Shown one piece after another: positions 1 through 8,379 of a stretch of 19,069 bases of DNA. Source of the DNA: Acidobacteriota bacterium (GTDB taxonomy: Bacteria; Acidobacteriota; Holophagae; Thermotomaculales; Thermotomaculaceae); NCBI GenBank assembly GCA_003650445.1, contig QMQE01000033.1, positions 1 through 19,069 on the forward strand. Direction: 5' to 3'. The position numbers were made by a program, and so were the translations under genes. Below the pieces are notes generated by a model, which saw only the letters and a program-made list of their open reading frames with translations, did not search any database and had not been told where the DNA came from. The first letter of the stretch is position 1. Each line of letters starts with the position of its first letter.

Positions 1-2606
1 ACTTCCTGGGTCATGAGCATATCGTCTTTAACCTGGGGTTCATCGGCACTGAACCAGGAGTGGCTGCCGGAATGGACGTAGGAAGAAGAGGTGATTGCCC
101 AGGGAGTAGACCCCTGCGCAGCCGTTGTCCATTTGGAGCTTCCGCTTTCCATATCATCGTTAAAAGAAGTGGGCGTTACCGGTTCAGCTGTGGTGGCAAA
201 AGTAAATGTACTGCTTACCGATTCATTTCCGGAGCTGTCTTTGGAACGAACCCGGTAGTAATATGTCGTCTCCGCAGTTAAGCCGCTGAGTCCGACAGAA
301 TGACTGGTTGTGTACCCGGTCGGTGCCGCCGTCTGACCGAAAGAAGAGCTTGTTCCATACTCTACCGTAGAAGTTGCGGCTTCATCGGTGGTCCAGCTGA
401 TTATCGCACTGTCATAAGACGGGTTCGCTGACACAGCCGAGATCACCGGGGGGGTCGTATCGGGAGCGGCCGTACCGAAACCGGCGTGGCCAACCAGTGC
501 AAAGGGCTGAGGGCCCTGGGGTACGTTGTACCCTTTCACCACAATCGTATATGTTCCGGTTAGCGGAGACGCGATATCCACTGTTTCCACGTTGTTTGTA
601 TGGTCAGCTCCGCCGAGATGGTTCGGATAATAGCTTGTGCCGGTGGGAGACTGAACCGTCAGATCCAGATCGTTCACCAACTGCTTGCTGGATGATGTCG
701 TTGCCGGATAGTCCGTCCATGCCAATGTCACATGCATGGGGACGGAACCATCGGAAACGTCCCATGAATATGTCTTTGTGCCATTGGTATTCAACCCGGT
801 TCCCTCATCCGCGTACTTCATCTGTACCGGTGCGGAGGGCAGATACGTGTTTCCAAGGTCCACCCTCCCCCATCCTTCAACGCTGTTGGGCCGAGTACTG
901 GGTTGTTCTTTAGTAGAACCCGTTCCATATTGTCCGGGATACATATCGTAAGCGCCATTCATCATTGACGCTTTTACCAGTGCGGAACTGGGGGTAATGC
1001 CTTCATGCTGTATAAAAAACTCCCGCACAATGGTTGCCGCGCCTGCTGTAAGCGGGTTCGACATGGATGTTCCACCTTCGTAGATATACCAGTCATCATA
1101 TACGCCCCAGCCGGTGTCTGCGCTGGAGTCCTGAGAACGTACAGAAATAATATTGGAGCCCGGTGCAACGATATCCGGTTTGATCCTGCCGTCGTCGCAG
1201 GGGCCACGGCTGGAGAATGCCGCCATTCCGTCCGCATTATCACATACGTTGTCACTCTTAATCGGTTCAGTGGGATAGCTGTCCGGCCACCAGGTACCCC
1301 AGTAACCGACGTTCTGGTTTACGTTACTCTCGGATGCGCCAACTGTGATACAGTTCTTGGCTGTGCCGGGAGAACCCATGGAATCCATATCCACCACGCC
1401 ATCCCGATTGCTGTCAACACCACTGTTGCCAGCGGAGAAAGTAATCACCATGTCCTTGTGATTCCACATAAACTGGTCCACCTGTTCGGCAGAAGTGTCA
1501 TACTGGCCTGCCACTGAAGCGCCCCAGGAGTTGGAATGCACCCGTGCGCCGTCATCATAGGCCTGCTGGAACAATGTATTCAGATCGGAGGGAAGCCCGC
1601 CGAGGCCACCTCTTGAGTCCAGTACGGACTGCTCCACCAGTCTGGCATCATATGCCGTCCCCTTAAAACGTCCGTTTGATTTTGCACCGTTGCCCAGTAC
1701 AGAACCGGCGGTATGGGTACCATGGCCCTGGTCATCGCTCCAGTCGTTTGTGCGTCCCAAAGCATAAGCGGCTACAATCTTGTCATTGTGGCCGTCATTG
1801 TTGCTGTCATTATAAAAATCCCGGTGAATTGAGTCCACATTCCCGACATCCAGGCCGGTGTCGCAGACAGCAGCGATCTGAGAAGCCCCGGTGTACCCGG
1901 CACTCCACATAGGAGCCGCATTCATAATATTGTGGGATGCTTCGTTTTTCAGGCCATTCCGATGGCCTTTCAAATAAACATCTGTCTGCACATTGTGAAG
2001 TTCCGGTGCCACATAGATTTCCACCCACTTCAGGCCCGGTACCCGTGCCAACTGCGGCAGCATTGAAACCGGAACCGTGGCGAGGAATGTACTCCCCCAG
2101 CCGGAAATTCCGACTTTGTCAATTGTGGCGCCCACGTCTGCCAGTGTAAACCGGCAAACCCGAGGATCCACAAAGGGATACAGGGAAATCTGAACTTTTA
2201 GTTTTATCGCTTTTGAATTCTTCAGCTTATTGTCAATACGGAAAGCGGGCTGATAAATCCCCTTCCATTGAATGGATGAATCCTGAAGTGCATTCATCTG
2301 AAATCCCGTTGTCCACACCACAAATGCATTGTCCGGAATATAATCTGCAATTTTCATATTGTGGCGGGAAAGCAAATCCTTGATCCCACTGTCAATTGGT
2401 CGGTTGAACTGGACAATGTACAAGCGCATTTCACTGGCGGGAAATTGTGCTACGTAGTACGGATTGCTACCAACCCTGGCCTTAAGCTGAGTGGCCGTTT
2501 TTGCGGAAGTGTCTATCCGCCCCGACTTCAGAAACAGTGAGGTGCTGCCCGCAAATGCGGTCGCACTCATTAAGATAATGATGAATAAACCCAAAAACCG
2601 TTTCAT
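1..2606 (-). CDS. Secreted subtilisin-family (S8) serine protease with PPC and FN3 domains, 3' end outside window
   Basis: This is an exported serine endopeptidase of the subtilase family. The N terminus MKRFLGLFIIILMSATAFA is a signal peptide, with cleavage likely after Ala19. Residues of about 20-210 look like a propeptide. The catalytic domain carries Asp249 (AAVCDTGLD), His295 (GHGTHTAG), the oxyanion Asn394 (SAGNSG) and Ser514 (GGTSMSNP), so all catalytic residues are present. A P-proprotein/PPC-like beta domain follows at about 590-705 (LAWTDYP, LVNDLDLTV), then an FN3 domain at about 716-807 (STVEYGTSSSFG, YYYRVRSKDSSGN). The remaining residues (DDMESGSSKW, SGSHSW) look like the start of a jelly-roll adhesion domain. 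The start is ATG at 2606 behind a CAGGGGG ribosome site. At least 868 residues are present and the stop lies beyond position 1. The likely role is extracellular or surface proteolysis of polymers; the substrate is unknown. Confidence 0.95.
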   Translation of the reverse strand, partial: MKRFLGLFIIILMSATAFAGSTSLFLKSGRIDTSAKTATQLKARVGSNPYYVAQFPASEMRLYIVQFNRPIDSGIKDLLSRHNMKIADYIPDNAFVVWTTGFQMNALQDSSIQWKGIYQPAFRIDNKLKNSKAIKLKVQISLYPFVDPRVCRFTLADVGATIDKVGISGWGSTFLATVPVSMLPQLARVPGLKWVEIYVAPELHNVQTDVYLKGHRNGLKNEASHNIMNAAPMWSAGYTGASQIAAVCDTGLDVGNVDSIHRDFYNDSNNDGHNDKIVAAYALGRTNDWSDDQGHGTHTAGSVLGNGAKSNGRFKGTAYDARLVEQSVLDSRGGLGGLPSDLNTLFQQAYDDGARVHSNSWGASVAGQYDTSAEQVDQFMWNHKDMVITFSAGNSGVDSNRDGVVDMDSMGSPGTAKNCITVGASESNVNQNVGYWGTWWPDSYPTEPIKSDNVCDNADGMAAFSSRGPCDDGRIKPDIVAPGSNIISVRSQDSSADTGWGVYDDWYIYEGGTSMSNPLTAGAATIVREFFIQHEGITPSSALVKASMMNGAYDMYPGQYGTGSTKEQPSTRPNSVEGWGRVDLGNTYLPSAPVQMKYADEGTGLNTNGTKTYSWDVSDGSVPMHVTLAWTDYPATTSSSKQLVNDLDLTVQSPTGTSYYPNHLGGADHTNNVETVDIASPLTGTYTIVVKGYNVPQGPQPFALVGHAGFGTAAPDTTPPVISAVSANPSYDSAIISWTTDEAATSTVEYGTSSSFGQTAAPTGYTTSHSVGLSGLTAETTYYYRVRSKDSSGNESVSSTFTFATTAEPVTPTSFNDDMESGSSKWTTAAQGSTPWAITSSSYVHSGSHSWFSADEPQVKDDMLMTQE

Positions 2607-2635
2607 GCAAAACCCCCTGAAACAATATTTCACCT

Positions 2636-2658
2636 ACGGGCTCTTACAAGGAACCCGT
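2636..2658 (-). other. Small hairpin in the protease leader
   Basis: In the minus-strand transcript ACGGGTT pairs with AGCCCGT (seven pairs, one G-U) around a nine-base loop. It ends about 30 nt before the protease start codon, next to the ribosome site. It could be a simple 5'-UTR stabiliser or part of a larger leader structure with the inverted repeat at 2677-2729. Function is inferred only from position. Confidence 0.35.
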
Positions 2659-2676
2659 ATCGCAAACTTAGTTGCT

Positions 2677-2729
2677 GAATTTCAGCCGCACTACAGACAA
2701 GAATTGAAGGCTGTATATGGCTGAAATTC
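2677..2729. repeat. Inverted repeat with 11-bp perfect arms in the protease leader
   Basis: GAATTTCAGCC at 2677-2687 is matched by its exact reverse complement GGCTGAAATTC at 2719-2729. Inside the 31-base loop, TACAG (2691-2695) pairs with CTGTA (2711-2715), so a two-tier stem with a small internal loop can form. It lies between the sigma-70 promoter at 2902-2930 and the protease start. It could be a leader RNA structure or a spaced protein-binding dyad. I do not recognise it as a known riboswitch class. Confidence 0.6.
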
Positions 2730-2901
2730 GGTTTCGATTGAAATTATTGTGTTGAAGGTTCTTTTTTCGCTCTAACGGCTGAGGAGAAAAGTCAGTCCCT
2801 GAAATATCACACAAGCAATTTCCCGCTGAGTAATCTTTTGCATCATTAAAATCGAATTTTGAAATTGACTTCATCCCTGCCTCTTCTGGAATAGTAAATT
2901 G

Positions 2902-2930
2902 AGATTATCACCGGGAAAAAACCAATGCAA
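2902..2930 (-). promoter_or_regulatory. Sigma-70 promoter for the subtilase, with AT-rich upstream element
   Basis: On the minus strand TTGCAT (2925-2930) is separated by exactly 17 bases from TAATCT (2902-2907). Upstream of the -35, about 2931-2990 is very A/T-rich with repeated A-tracts, as in UP elements that bind the RNA polymerase alpha C-terminal domains. Predicted transcription start is near 2895, giving a leader of about 290 nt before the protease ATG at 2606. No other gene in that direction lies between them. Confidence 0.6.
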
Positions 2931-3184
2931 GGATTTTCTTTCATTTTTTAAAGTTTTTTTTCTTATTTATAAATTTTAACAAGTTTTGCTTAAACTGAAT
3001 AAACTTTGCACAGTTTTACGTGCCATTTTCTGCACAAATGTGGAAAAGCTACCGAAAAGAGAAGATTTTGCCATATCCAACAGAAAAAGCACCACCCATC
3101 CAGTTTTAACTTATTGATTTTATTATATATCTTCTATATTGCACCTTTTTTAGTGCACATCGTAAAAACAGAAGAGAAATAACG
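2931..3184. other. AT-rich intergenic spacer without a gene
   Basis: This 254-bp stretch separates the end of the phosphorylase-like gene from the protease promoter. It is strongly A/T-rich with T- and A-runs. A short TGCAC/GTGCA stem at about 3143-3160 has no U-tract on the expected side, so I could not place a convincing terminator for the upstream operon. No open reading frame here looks protein-like. Confidence 0.5.
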
Positions 3185-3727
3185 CTATACACCCTTTTCC
3201 ACAAGGTTTTTCACAAGTTTTTCCACAGATTCTGTCAAAACCGGCAACACCGCTCCGAGGGAAGACACATGGGCCGAAATACCGGTTTCCGTGCCCACGG
3301 TATCGGAAATCACCTTCAGGCAATGGAATGGAATCTTCTCATTCCCTGCCCAAAACGCCTGGGGGAAACACTCCATATCCACGAACTCACCGGGAATGGC
3401 CAGCTTTTCAGCCGGGGACAGCACCGGCTCCTTTACCGTAACCAGCCTGCCGCTGTTGCCAGAGGGAAGTGTAATCTCGTCATCTCCCCTGAATGCCCGG
3501 ACAAGGGCCGGCATTACCACCTCCCCCGTATGAAATCCCGGCCGCACCGCACCACAGACCCCGGTGTTCAGCATCTCCCCGAAACCGGGCAATGAAAGAA
3601 AACCCGGAAATTTCGTGATCCCCATTCCAGTAACAAGGATATGCACCGAACCAGCCAGCACCTGCCGACGAAGCCAGGCACTGGCCGTCAGCGCCCGTTT
3701 TTCCGCTGGCAGGGCAACCGTTATCAG
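3185..3727 (-). CDS. Nucleoside phosphorylase superfamily protein (MTAN/futalosine-hydrolase-like), probable CTG start
   Basis: The protein resembles purine nucleoside phosphorylase-fold hydrolases such as MTA/SAH nucleosidase and futalosine hydrolase (MqnB). Signs are the N-terminal strand ITVALPAEKRAL, the glycine-rich TGVCGAVRPGFHTGEVV, the VDMEC motif (VEMEx in MTAN) that would hold the ribose, and the late SDT motif with the catalytic-type Asp. The first ATG/GTG-type start is GTG at 3661 (158 aa), but it would delete the first beta strand, which is encoded in frame upstream. The frame back to 3727 has no ATG, GTG or TTG. CTG at 3727 overlaps the gpsA stop as CTGA, like the usual ATGA coupling, and has AGGA six bases upstream, giving 180 aa. 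That is shorter than the roughly 220-230 aa usual in these families. The exact substrate is not clear. Confidence 0.7.
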   Translation of the reverse strand: MITVALPAEKRALTASAWLRRQVLAGSVHILVTGMGITKFPGFLSLPGFGEMLNTGVCGAVRPGFHTGEVVMPALVRAFRGDDEITLPSGNSGRLVTVKEPVLSPAEKLAIPGEFVDMECFPQAFWAGNEKIPFHCLKVISDTVGTETGISAHVSSLGAVLPVLTESVEKLVKNLVEKGV

Positions 3728-4731
3728 AAGATTTCCTTTTCCGATTTCAGACTCCTGGTCATTAATTCCACGACACCCTGAGCAGGGGCAAGGCCTTCGT
3801 AGATGATTTCGTATACCTTTTCGGAAATAGGCATTTCGATTCCCATTTTCTCCACCAACTGTTTCACGGAAATGGCGGTCTTGACCCCTTCCGCTACCAT
3901 TTTCATGGAGGAAATGATTTCATCGATATTCCGCCCCTTTCCCAGCTCCCGGCCCACCGTCAGGTTCCTGGACAGCCCCCCTGTGCAGGTCAGGACAAGG
4001 TCCCCCATCCCGGCAAGTCCGGAAAAGGTTGTTGGATCGCCACCGAGGACCAGGCCCATTCGCATAATCTCCACAAGGCCCCGGTTGATAAGCGCCGCCC
4101 GGGTGTTGAGGCCGTACCCCAACCCCTCCACCATACCGGATGCCAGCGCAATCACATTCTTCAAAGCGCCACAGAACTCGATTCCCACCAGATCGGTATG
4201 CCGGTAGAGGCGGAAATATTCACAGGCAAAGGCATGTTGTATTTCCTTGGCCATCGTTTCATCCTCAAAGGCAACCGTGACAGCTGTTGGATATTTTTTT
4301 GCAACTTCCCTGGCAAAACTCGGTCCCGAAACCACACCGATCTGTCGAACCCCCGCCGGATCCAGAAACTCGTGGAGAATCTCCGTCACTCGTTTCAGCG
4401 TATTGTTCTCAATCCCCTTGGAAGCGGAGAGAAAAACCATGCCCGGCTTCACATAAGGAACCAGATTGGGCAGTACATGGCGATAGACCTGGGTCGGCAG
4501 CACCGTCAGTACGATTTCCGCTTCGTCCATGCAGGCAGCCATGTCATGGCTGGGAACCAGGTTATTTGGAAAGGGGAATCCCGGCAGATAAATCACGTTT
4601 TCTTTCTTTTCCAGAATTTCATTGGAGCCTTGTTCTTCAAAGACCCACAATCGGACATCGTGCCCCACATCAGCAAGGAGCAAGGCCAGGGCTGTTCCCC
4701 AGCTTCCAGCACCAATTACAGCAATTTTCAT
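3724..4731 (-). CDS. gpsA: NAD(P)+-dependent glycerol-3-phosphate dehydrogenase
   Basis: GpsA reduces dihydroxyacetone phosphate to sn-glycerol 3-phosphate, the backbone of membrane phospholipids, in the cytoplasm. The N terminus MKIAVIGAGSWGTALA is the Rossmann GxGxWG nucleotide site (residues 7-12). SASKGIE puts the conserved Lys at 105, and SGPSFA is at 135-140. The catalytic Lys191 sits in GALKNVIALASG, followed by GLGYGLNTRAALINRG, GLAGMGDLVLTCTG (238-251) and SRN (254-256). At 335 aa it is full length. The start has a strong GAGGAGG site. It lies 23 bases after thpR and its TGA stop overlaps the probable CTG start of the next gene, so the two are likely translationally coupled. Confidence 0.97.
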   Translation of the reverse strand: MKIAVIGAGSWGTALALLLADVGHDVRLWVFEEQGSNEILEKKENVIYLPGFPFPNNLVPSHDMAACMDEAEIVLTVLPTQVYRHVLPNLVPYVKPGMVFLSASKGIENNTLKRVTEILHEFLDPAGVRQIGVVSGPSFAREVAKKYPTAVTVAFEDETMAKEIQHAFACEYFRLYRHTDLVGIEFCGALKNVIALASGMVEGLGYGLNTRAALINRGLVEIMRMGLVLGGDPTTFSGLAGMGDLVLTCTGGLSRNLTVGRELGKGRNIDEIISSMKMVAEGVKTAISVKQLVEKMGIEMPISEKVYEIIYEGLAPAQGVVELMTRSLKSEKEIF

Positions 4732-4754
4732 AATTCCCTCCTCATTATTCTTAT

Positions 4755-5357
4755 CTATTCCGCACCGGATAGGGACAATTCCTGCCCCATCCCATTTATT
4801 AACAATGGTTGCTTCCCTGCGAGGGGAAAAGAATCCAGCGCACGGTAAACCGCGCCATCCGGCTTCAGCTCACTTTGAAACAAAATTACCTTATTTACCG
4901 GGATTTCAACCCGGGGAAGCACACCCCGCCTGTCAATTTTCCCCGATTTTTTGGGACGATAAATTGTGACATGGGGGGAAAACGCCCGCTTTTCCAGTTG
5001 AAATCCGAGTTCTCCGCAGGCCCGATCCACCTCATTGGCCAGAACTCGAATCATATCCACCGGCACCAATGAGGCCGCAACAATTCGGGGTGCATCCGGT
5101 TTCCCGAATGTGACCAGTTGATAAAGCTTAAGTTGAAATGGCTTAATCTCCAGAATTGGTTGCCGGACGGCAGCACTTATCGCCTCCACAAGTCCCCCCG
5201 GCACCGAACCGAGAAACTTCACCGTCAGGTGCAGGGATTCGGCACGGATACGGCCCCGTTTCCCGAAAACCGGCACCAGCTTTTCCTGAACCGCCATCAA
5301 CGCATCCCGTGCCGCATCCGGCAACGGGACTGCGAGAAACAGCCGCATTTTATCCAT
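4755..5357 (-). CDS. thpR: RNA 2',3'-cyclic phosphodiesterase (LigT/ThpR, 2H superfamily)
   Basis: This family opens 2',3'-cyclic phosphate ends of RNA and was first seen as a tRNA half ligase (LigT). Both signature HxTx motifs are present: H43-L-T in SLHLTVKFLG and H129-V-T in FSPHVTIYRP, in the two symmetric halves of the fold. The N terminus MRLFLAVPLP is typical. At 200 aa it is slightly longer than usual (about 180), the extra being a C-terminal tail. ATG at 5357 follows the cinA stop by six bases; the Met codon three residues later is an alternative start. Pairing of cinA with a ligT gene is common in bacterial genomes. Confidence 0.93.
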   Translation of the reverse strand: MDKMRLFLAVPLPDAARDALMAVQEKLVPVFGKRGRIRAESLHLTVKFLGSVPGGLVEAISAAVRQPILEIKPFQLKLYQLVTFGKPDAPRIVAASLVPVDMIRVLANEVDRACGELGFQLEKRAFSPHVTIYRPKKSGKIDRRGVLPRVEIPVNKVILFQSELKPDGAVYRALDSFPLAGKQPLLINGMGQELSLSGAE

Positions 5358-5363
5358 AAAAAC

Positions 5364-6593
5364 TCACTTCCCTTCCTTTGGCCGGGAAATCAACAGGCGA
5401 AGACGGTTTAACGCCGCAGTCACCGATTGTACCCGGACCATGTCCCTCGTCCCGGCAAAATGAAATTCACGGACTTCCTTCTGTCCACCAGCGTTTACGC
5501 TGATGTAAACCAGCCCGGCCGGTTTCTCCTCGCTGGCATCGGGCCCGGCAACTCCGGTAATCCCGATACCGAAATCAGAACCGAAGGCCTCCCGGACTCC
5601 AGTAGCCATCCGCTCTGCCACCGGGGATGAGACTGCGCCGAAATCGGCAAGGACATCCTCCGGTACCCCGAGAAAACGGGTCTTGGCTTTATTCTGGTAC
5701 ACAATAAAACCGCCGAGAAACACAGCCGAACTGCCGGGCATATCGGTCAGGGTTTTCCCGAGAAATCCCCCGGTACAGGACTCCGCCACAGAGAGGGTTT
5801 TCCCGGCGGCTTTCAGTTGCTCCAGGATAAGTTCCTCCAGGAACCGGTCCCCCTCCGAATAAAACGCCTCCGGGAACTCCCCCTTCACCAGGGCAGCCAT
5901 CCCCTTCAGCTCATCCCTGTCCTGCCCCGTCAAGATCACCTGAACCCGGCGCAGACTGGCGAGAATTGCAAATTCCATTCCACGGCCGGAAAAATCAAAT
6001 TTCCTGAGCCGCTGGTCAATCATGGATTCCGGAATCCCAGCAAAATTCAACATAATGCTCACCGGCACAGAAAGACTCCATTGTTTCCGCAAACGCTCCA
6101 AGACAAAATGCTCCATCATGTAGCGCATTTCCCGTGGGACACCGGGGAGAAGGACAATTACAGTCCCATCCTTTTCCAGGTATGTTCCCGGTGCAGCCCC
6201 CGGCCCGTTGGGAATGGGTTCCGTGTTCTCAATTACATAGGCCTGCCTTGTGCTGTTTTCCTGAAATTTGGTGCCCCTGGCCCGATAGCGCTGTTTCAGC
6301 CTGTCGAGAATGCCATTATTGAGGTGCATGGAAAGCCCAAGCGCCTTTGCCAGCACATCCCTGGTAATATCATCCCGGGTGGGTCCAAGGCCACCGGTGC
6401 TGATGACAAGGTCTGATCGGGAAATGGCAGACAGAAAAGCGTCTTCCAGCCGTCTGGGGTCATCTCCAACCACGGTTTTCCGTACCACTTGAATCCCCAG
6501 CCGGTTCAGTTTCTCCGTCAGGTAAAGGGAATTGGTATCCATCTTTTTCGGCCCCAGCAATTCGGAACCAATGGCAATAATTTCAGCTTTCAT
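5364..6593 (-). CDS. cinA: CinA: MoaB-like domain plus nicotinamide-nucleotide amidase
   Basis: This two-domain protein deamidates nicotinamide mononucleotide to nicotinic acid mononucleotide in NAD salvage. The N-terminal half carries an ADP-ribose pyrophosphatase/molybdopterin-binding-like (COG1058) domain. Residues 1-170 hold that domain: AIGSELLGPKKMDTNSLYL and STGGLGPTRDDITRD (66-79). Residues from about 250 hold the PncC amidase: LSVAESCTGG (267-276), with Ser272 as the expected catalytic serine, Tyr299 and Lys302 in VYQNKAK, and GITGVAGPD (344-352). At 409 aa it is the usual full length. The ATG at 6593 follows the purD TAA stop by two bases. DNA-uptake competence, the origin of the name, cannot be inferred here. 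Confidence 0.96.
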   Translation of the reverse strand: MKAEIIAIGSELLGPKKMDTNSLYLTEKLNRLGIQVVRKTVVGDDPRRLEDAFLSAISRSDLVISTGGLGPTRDDITRDVLAKALGLSMHLNNGILDRLKQRYRARGTKFQENSTRQAYVIENTEPIPNGPGAAPGTYLEKDGTVIVLLPGVPREMRYMMEHFVLERLRKQWSLSVPVSIMLNFAGIPESMIDQRLRKFDFSGRGMEFAILASLRRVQVILTGQDRDELKGMAALVKGEFPEAFYSEGDRFLEELILEQLKAAGKTLSVAESCTGGFLGKTLTDMPGSSAVFLGGFIVYQNKAKTRFLGVPEDVLADFGAVSSPVAERMATGVREAFGSDFGIGITGVAGPDASEEKPAGLVYISVNAGGQKEVREFHFAGTRDMVRVQSVTAALNRLRLLISRPKEGK

Positions 6594-6595
6594 CT

Positions 6596-7852
6596 TTACA
6601 CCTTCGAAATGTCTTTCCGGTACACCATGCCATCAAACTTCACATGACGAATCGCAGAATAGGCAAAGTTTCGGGCACTCTCCACATCCCGGCCCAGGCC
6701 GGTTACCGCCAGCACCCGGCCACCGGCTGTCATAAGCTTTCCGTCAATCCGCTTCGTTCCGGCATGAAACAGGATGGCTGAAGCGGGAAAATCAAAAGAA
6801 ATATCAATAGGAAGACCCTTCTTGTACGAACCAGGATACCCGCTCGAAGCCCCCACTACAGCCACCGCAACCTCATCTTTAAGCACCAGCTTGCCGGAAA
6901 GTCTCCCGGCTGCCGTAGATGCAAGAATCGGAACAATATCGGACTCAATTCTCGGGAAAATCACCTGGCTTTCCGGGTCACCGAAACGGACATTGAATTC
7001 CAGTACAAAAGGCCCCTTCTCAGTCAACATCAAGCCAAAGAAAACCGTCCCCCGAAATGCAATTCCGTCCTGTTTCAAGCCCCGGATGAAGGGCTTTATA
7101 ATTTCAGACTCCATACGGAACAACAGCGAGTCATCCACAGCCGGAGCCGGGGATACTGCCCCCATTCCCCCGGTGTTGGGGCCCTTTCCACCGTCAAAAA
7201 TCTTCTTGTGATCCTTTGCCGTGGGCAGAAGAACGTACGCCTCTCCATCTGTGATGATATGAATGGATGCCTCTACACCACTCAAGAATTCTTCCAGCAC
7301 CACCCGGTTCCCGGCTTCGCCGAAAGCCCGCTTTCCCATCACCATTTCAATGGCAGATTCTGCGGACCCCCTATCCTCGCAGATAAGGACACCCTTCCCT
7401 GCCGCGAGTCCATCCGCCTTCACCACGATGGGAAATGTCGCGTCATCGGAAGCCAGAAAACCCAGGGCCGCCCGCCGACTGTCAAAGGTATGGCTGGCTG
7501 CGGTGGGAATCCCGTGATGAAGCATGAACGCCTTGGCAAAAGCCTTTGACCCTTCGAGTTCAGCCCCGGCTTTTGAGGGGCCGAACACCGCCAGCCCTTT
7601 CTCCCGGAACCGGTCCGCCAGGCCTTCCACAAGGGGCTGTTCCGGCCCCACCACCGTCAAATCAATATTATTTCCCAATGCAAATGCCAGAAGTGCATCC
7701 GTATCCCCCGCATTGATCGGCACATTCTCTCCAACTTCAGCCGTCCCGGGATTGCCGGGGGCGCAGAAAACATGGGACACCTGTTTGGATGAGGCAATCT
7801 TCCAGCAAAGAGCATGTTCGCGCCCACCGCTTCCAACCACGAGAACCTTCAT
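6596..7852 (-). CDS. purD: Phosphoribosylamine-glycine ligase (GAR synthetase)
   Basis: PurD catalyses the second step of de novo purine synthesis, joining glycine to 5-phosphoribosylamine with ATP. The protein opens with MKVLVVGSGGREHALCWK, and the ATP-grasp core includes FPIVVKADGLAAGKGV (140-155), DGGKGPNTGGMG (220-231) and EFNVRFGDPESQ (285-296) with metal ligands. ATG at 7852 is chosen because GGGGGAG lies just upstream; a TTG five codons earlier (7867) would place the ribosome site inside the gene. The 418 aa is the normal length. No other pur gene is in the window, so it is not in a classical pur operon here. Confidence 0.97.
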   Translation of the reverse strand: MKVLVVGSGGREHALCWKIASSKQVSHVFCAPGNPGTAEVGENVPINAGDTDALLAFALGNNIDLTVVGPEQPLVEGLADRFREKGLAVFGPSKAGAELEGSKAFAKAFMLHHGIPTAASHTFDSRRAALGFLASDDATFPIVVKADGLAAGKGVLICEDRGSAESAIEMVMGKRAFGEAGNRVVLEEFLSGVEASIHIITDGEAYVLLPTAKDHKKIFDGGKGPNTGGMGAVSPAPAVDDSLLFRMESEIIKPFIRGLKQDGIAFRGTVFFGLMLTEKGPFVLEFNVRFGDPESQVIFPRIESDIVPILASTAAGRLSGKLVLKDEVAVAVVGASSGYPGSYKKGLPIDISFDFPASAILFHAGTKRIDGKLMTAGGRVLAVTGLGRDVESARNFAYSAIRHVKFDGMVYRKDISKV

Positions 7853-7885
7853 ATCACTCCCCCACAATCATCGTTCAATACTGCC

Positions 7886-7914
7886 ATTTAACACCATTCC
7901 GGCATAAACTGCAA
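7886..7914 (-). promoter_or_regulatory. Possible internal sigma-70 promoter before purD
   Basis: On the minus strand TTGCAG (7909-7914) is 17 bases from TTAAAT (7886-7891), inside the 119-bp gap between the DUF6677-like gene and purD. Both boxes are only partial matches, but this is the longest gap in an otherwise packed run, which makes an internal promoter reasonable. No terminator is evident in the same gap. Confidence 0.35.
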
Positions 7915-7971
7915 GGGAAAGAATTGCGGGGAATGCTTGATAACTTTCTTATAATGAATATCTTAGATTAT

Positions 7972-8379
7972 TTATTCTTCGGAATCGACCGGAATACCTT
8001 CCTCCACCTCATGCCGACCTCGCATCACATCCAGCACATCAATAATGGCAAAATAATTCAAAAGAGCTGCGGTTATCAGAAAGGAAGTTCCAAATTCAAA
8101 TGTAAAACTCTTGACCACACCCGAACTGAAAGGTGTCAACGCAAGTGCCACATACAACGGCCCGAGGCCCAGTTCAACCAGCGCCCCCCACTGGAACAAC
8201 ACATTCTGGTCTCCCGGAGTGTAAACCTGGCCATGTAAAAAAATTCCGTACACATACATGAAAAGAATAACCCCGCCCAATACATAAGCACGGCGTTTCT
8301 GGCCGAGAATATAGTGGCCCAGCCCGGGAAACAACCAGGCCATGCACATCACGAAAATTTCTTTCTTGTTTATATTCAT
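7972..8379 (-). CDS. Small polytopic membrane protein, DUF6677-like
   Basis: A 135-aa integral membrane protein of unknown function. Hydrophobic segments lie at about 8-22 (MCMAWLFPGLGHYILG), 31-49, 62-82 and 97-117, and the C-terminal tail is acidic (VEEGIPVDSEE). The N-terminal PGLGHYILGQKRRA resembles the 'PGxGhfylG' turn of TM2-type and DUF6677 proteins; the family name is from memory. ATG at 8379 follows the TGA stop of the upstream gene with no gap, so the two proteins are probably made together. I cannot assign a biochemical role. Confidence 0.75.
   Translation of the reverse strand: MNINKKEIFVMCMAWLFPGLGHYILGQKRRAYVLGGVILFMYVYGIFLHGQVYTPGDQNVLFQWGALVELGLGPLYVALALTPFSSGVVKSFTFEFGTSFLITAALLNYFAIIDVLDVMRGRHEVEEGIPVDSEE

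Noticed and set aside
497..2149. Plus-strand open frames within the protease gene, including 1005-1517
   Set aside because: They lie opposite a continuous subtilase reading frame with all catalytic motifs and encode no recognisable domains, so they are antisense shadows.
2668..2874. 68-codon minus-strand open frame inside the protease leader
   Set aside because: It starts just after the predicted transcript start and has a GAGG-like sequence before its ATG, but the peptide is basic and low in family-like patterning, and it spans the inverted repeat. A leader peptide is possible but not supported.
3185..3661. GTG at 3661 as start of the phosphorylase-like gene
   Set aside because: It would remove the first strand ITVALPAEKRAL and has no good ribosome site, so the CTG at 3727 is preferred.
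7853..7867. TTG start for purD five codons upstream
   Set aside because: The GGGGGAG ribosome site lies between this TTG and the ATG at 7852, and family members begin at MKVLVVGSGGREHA.
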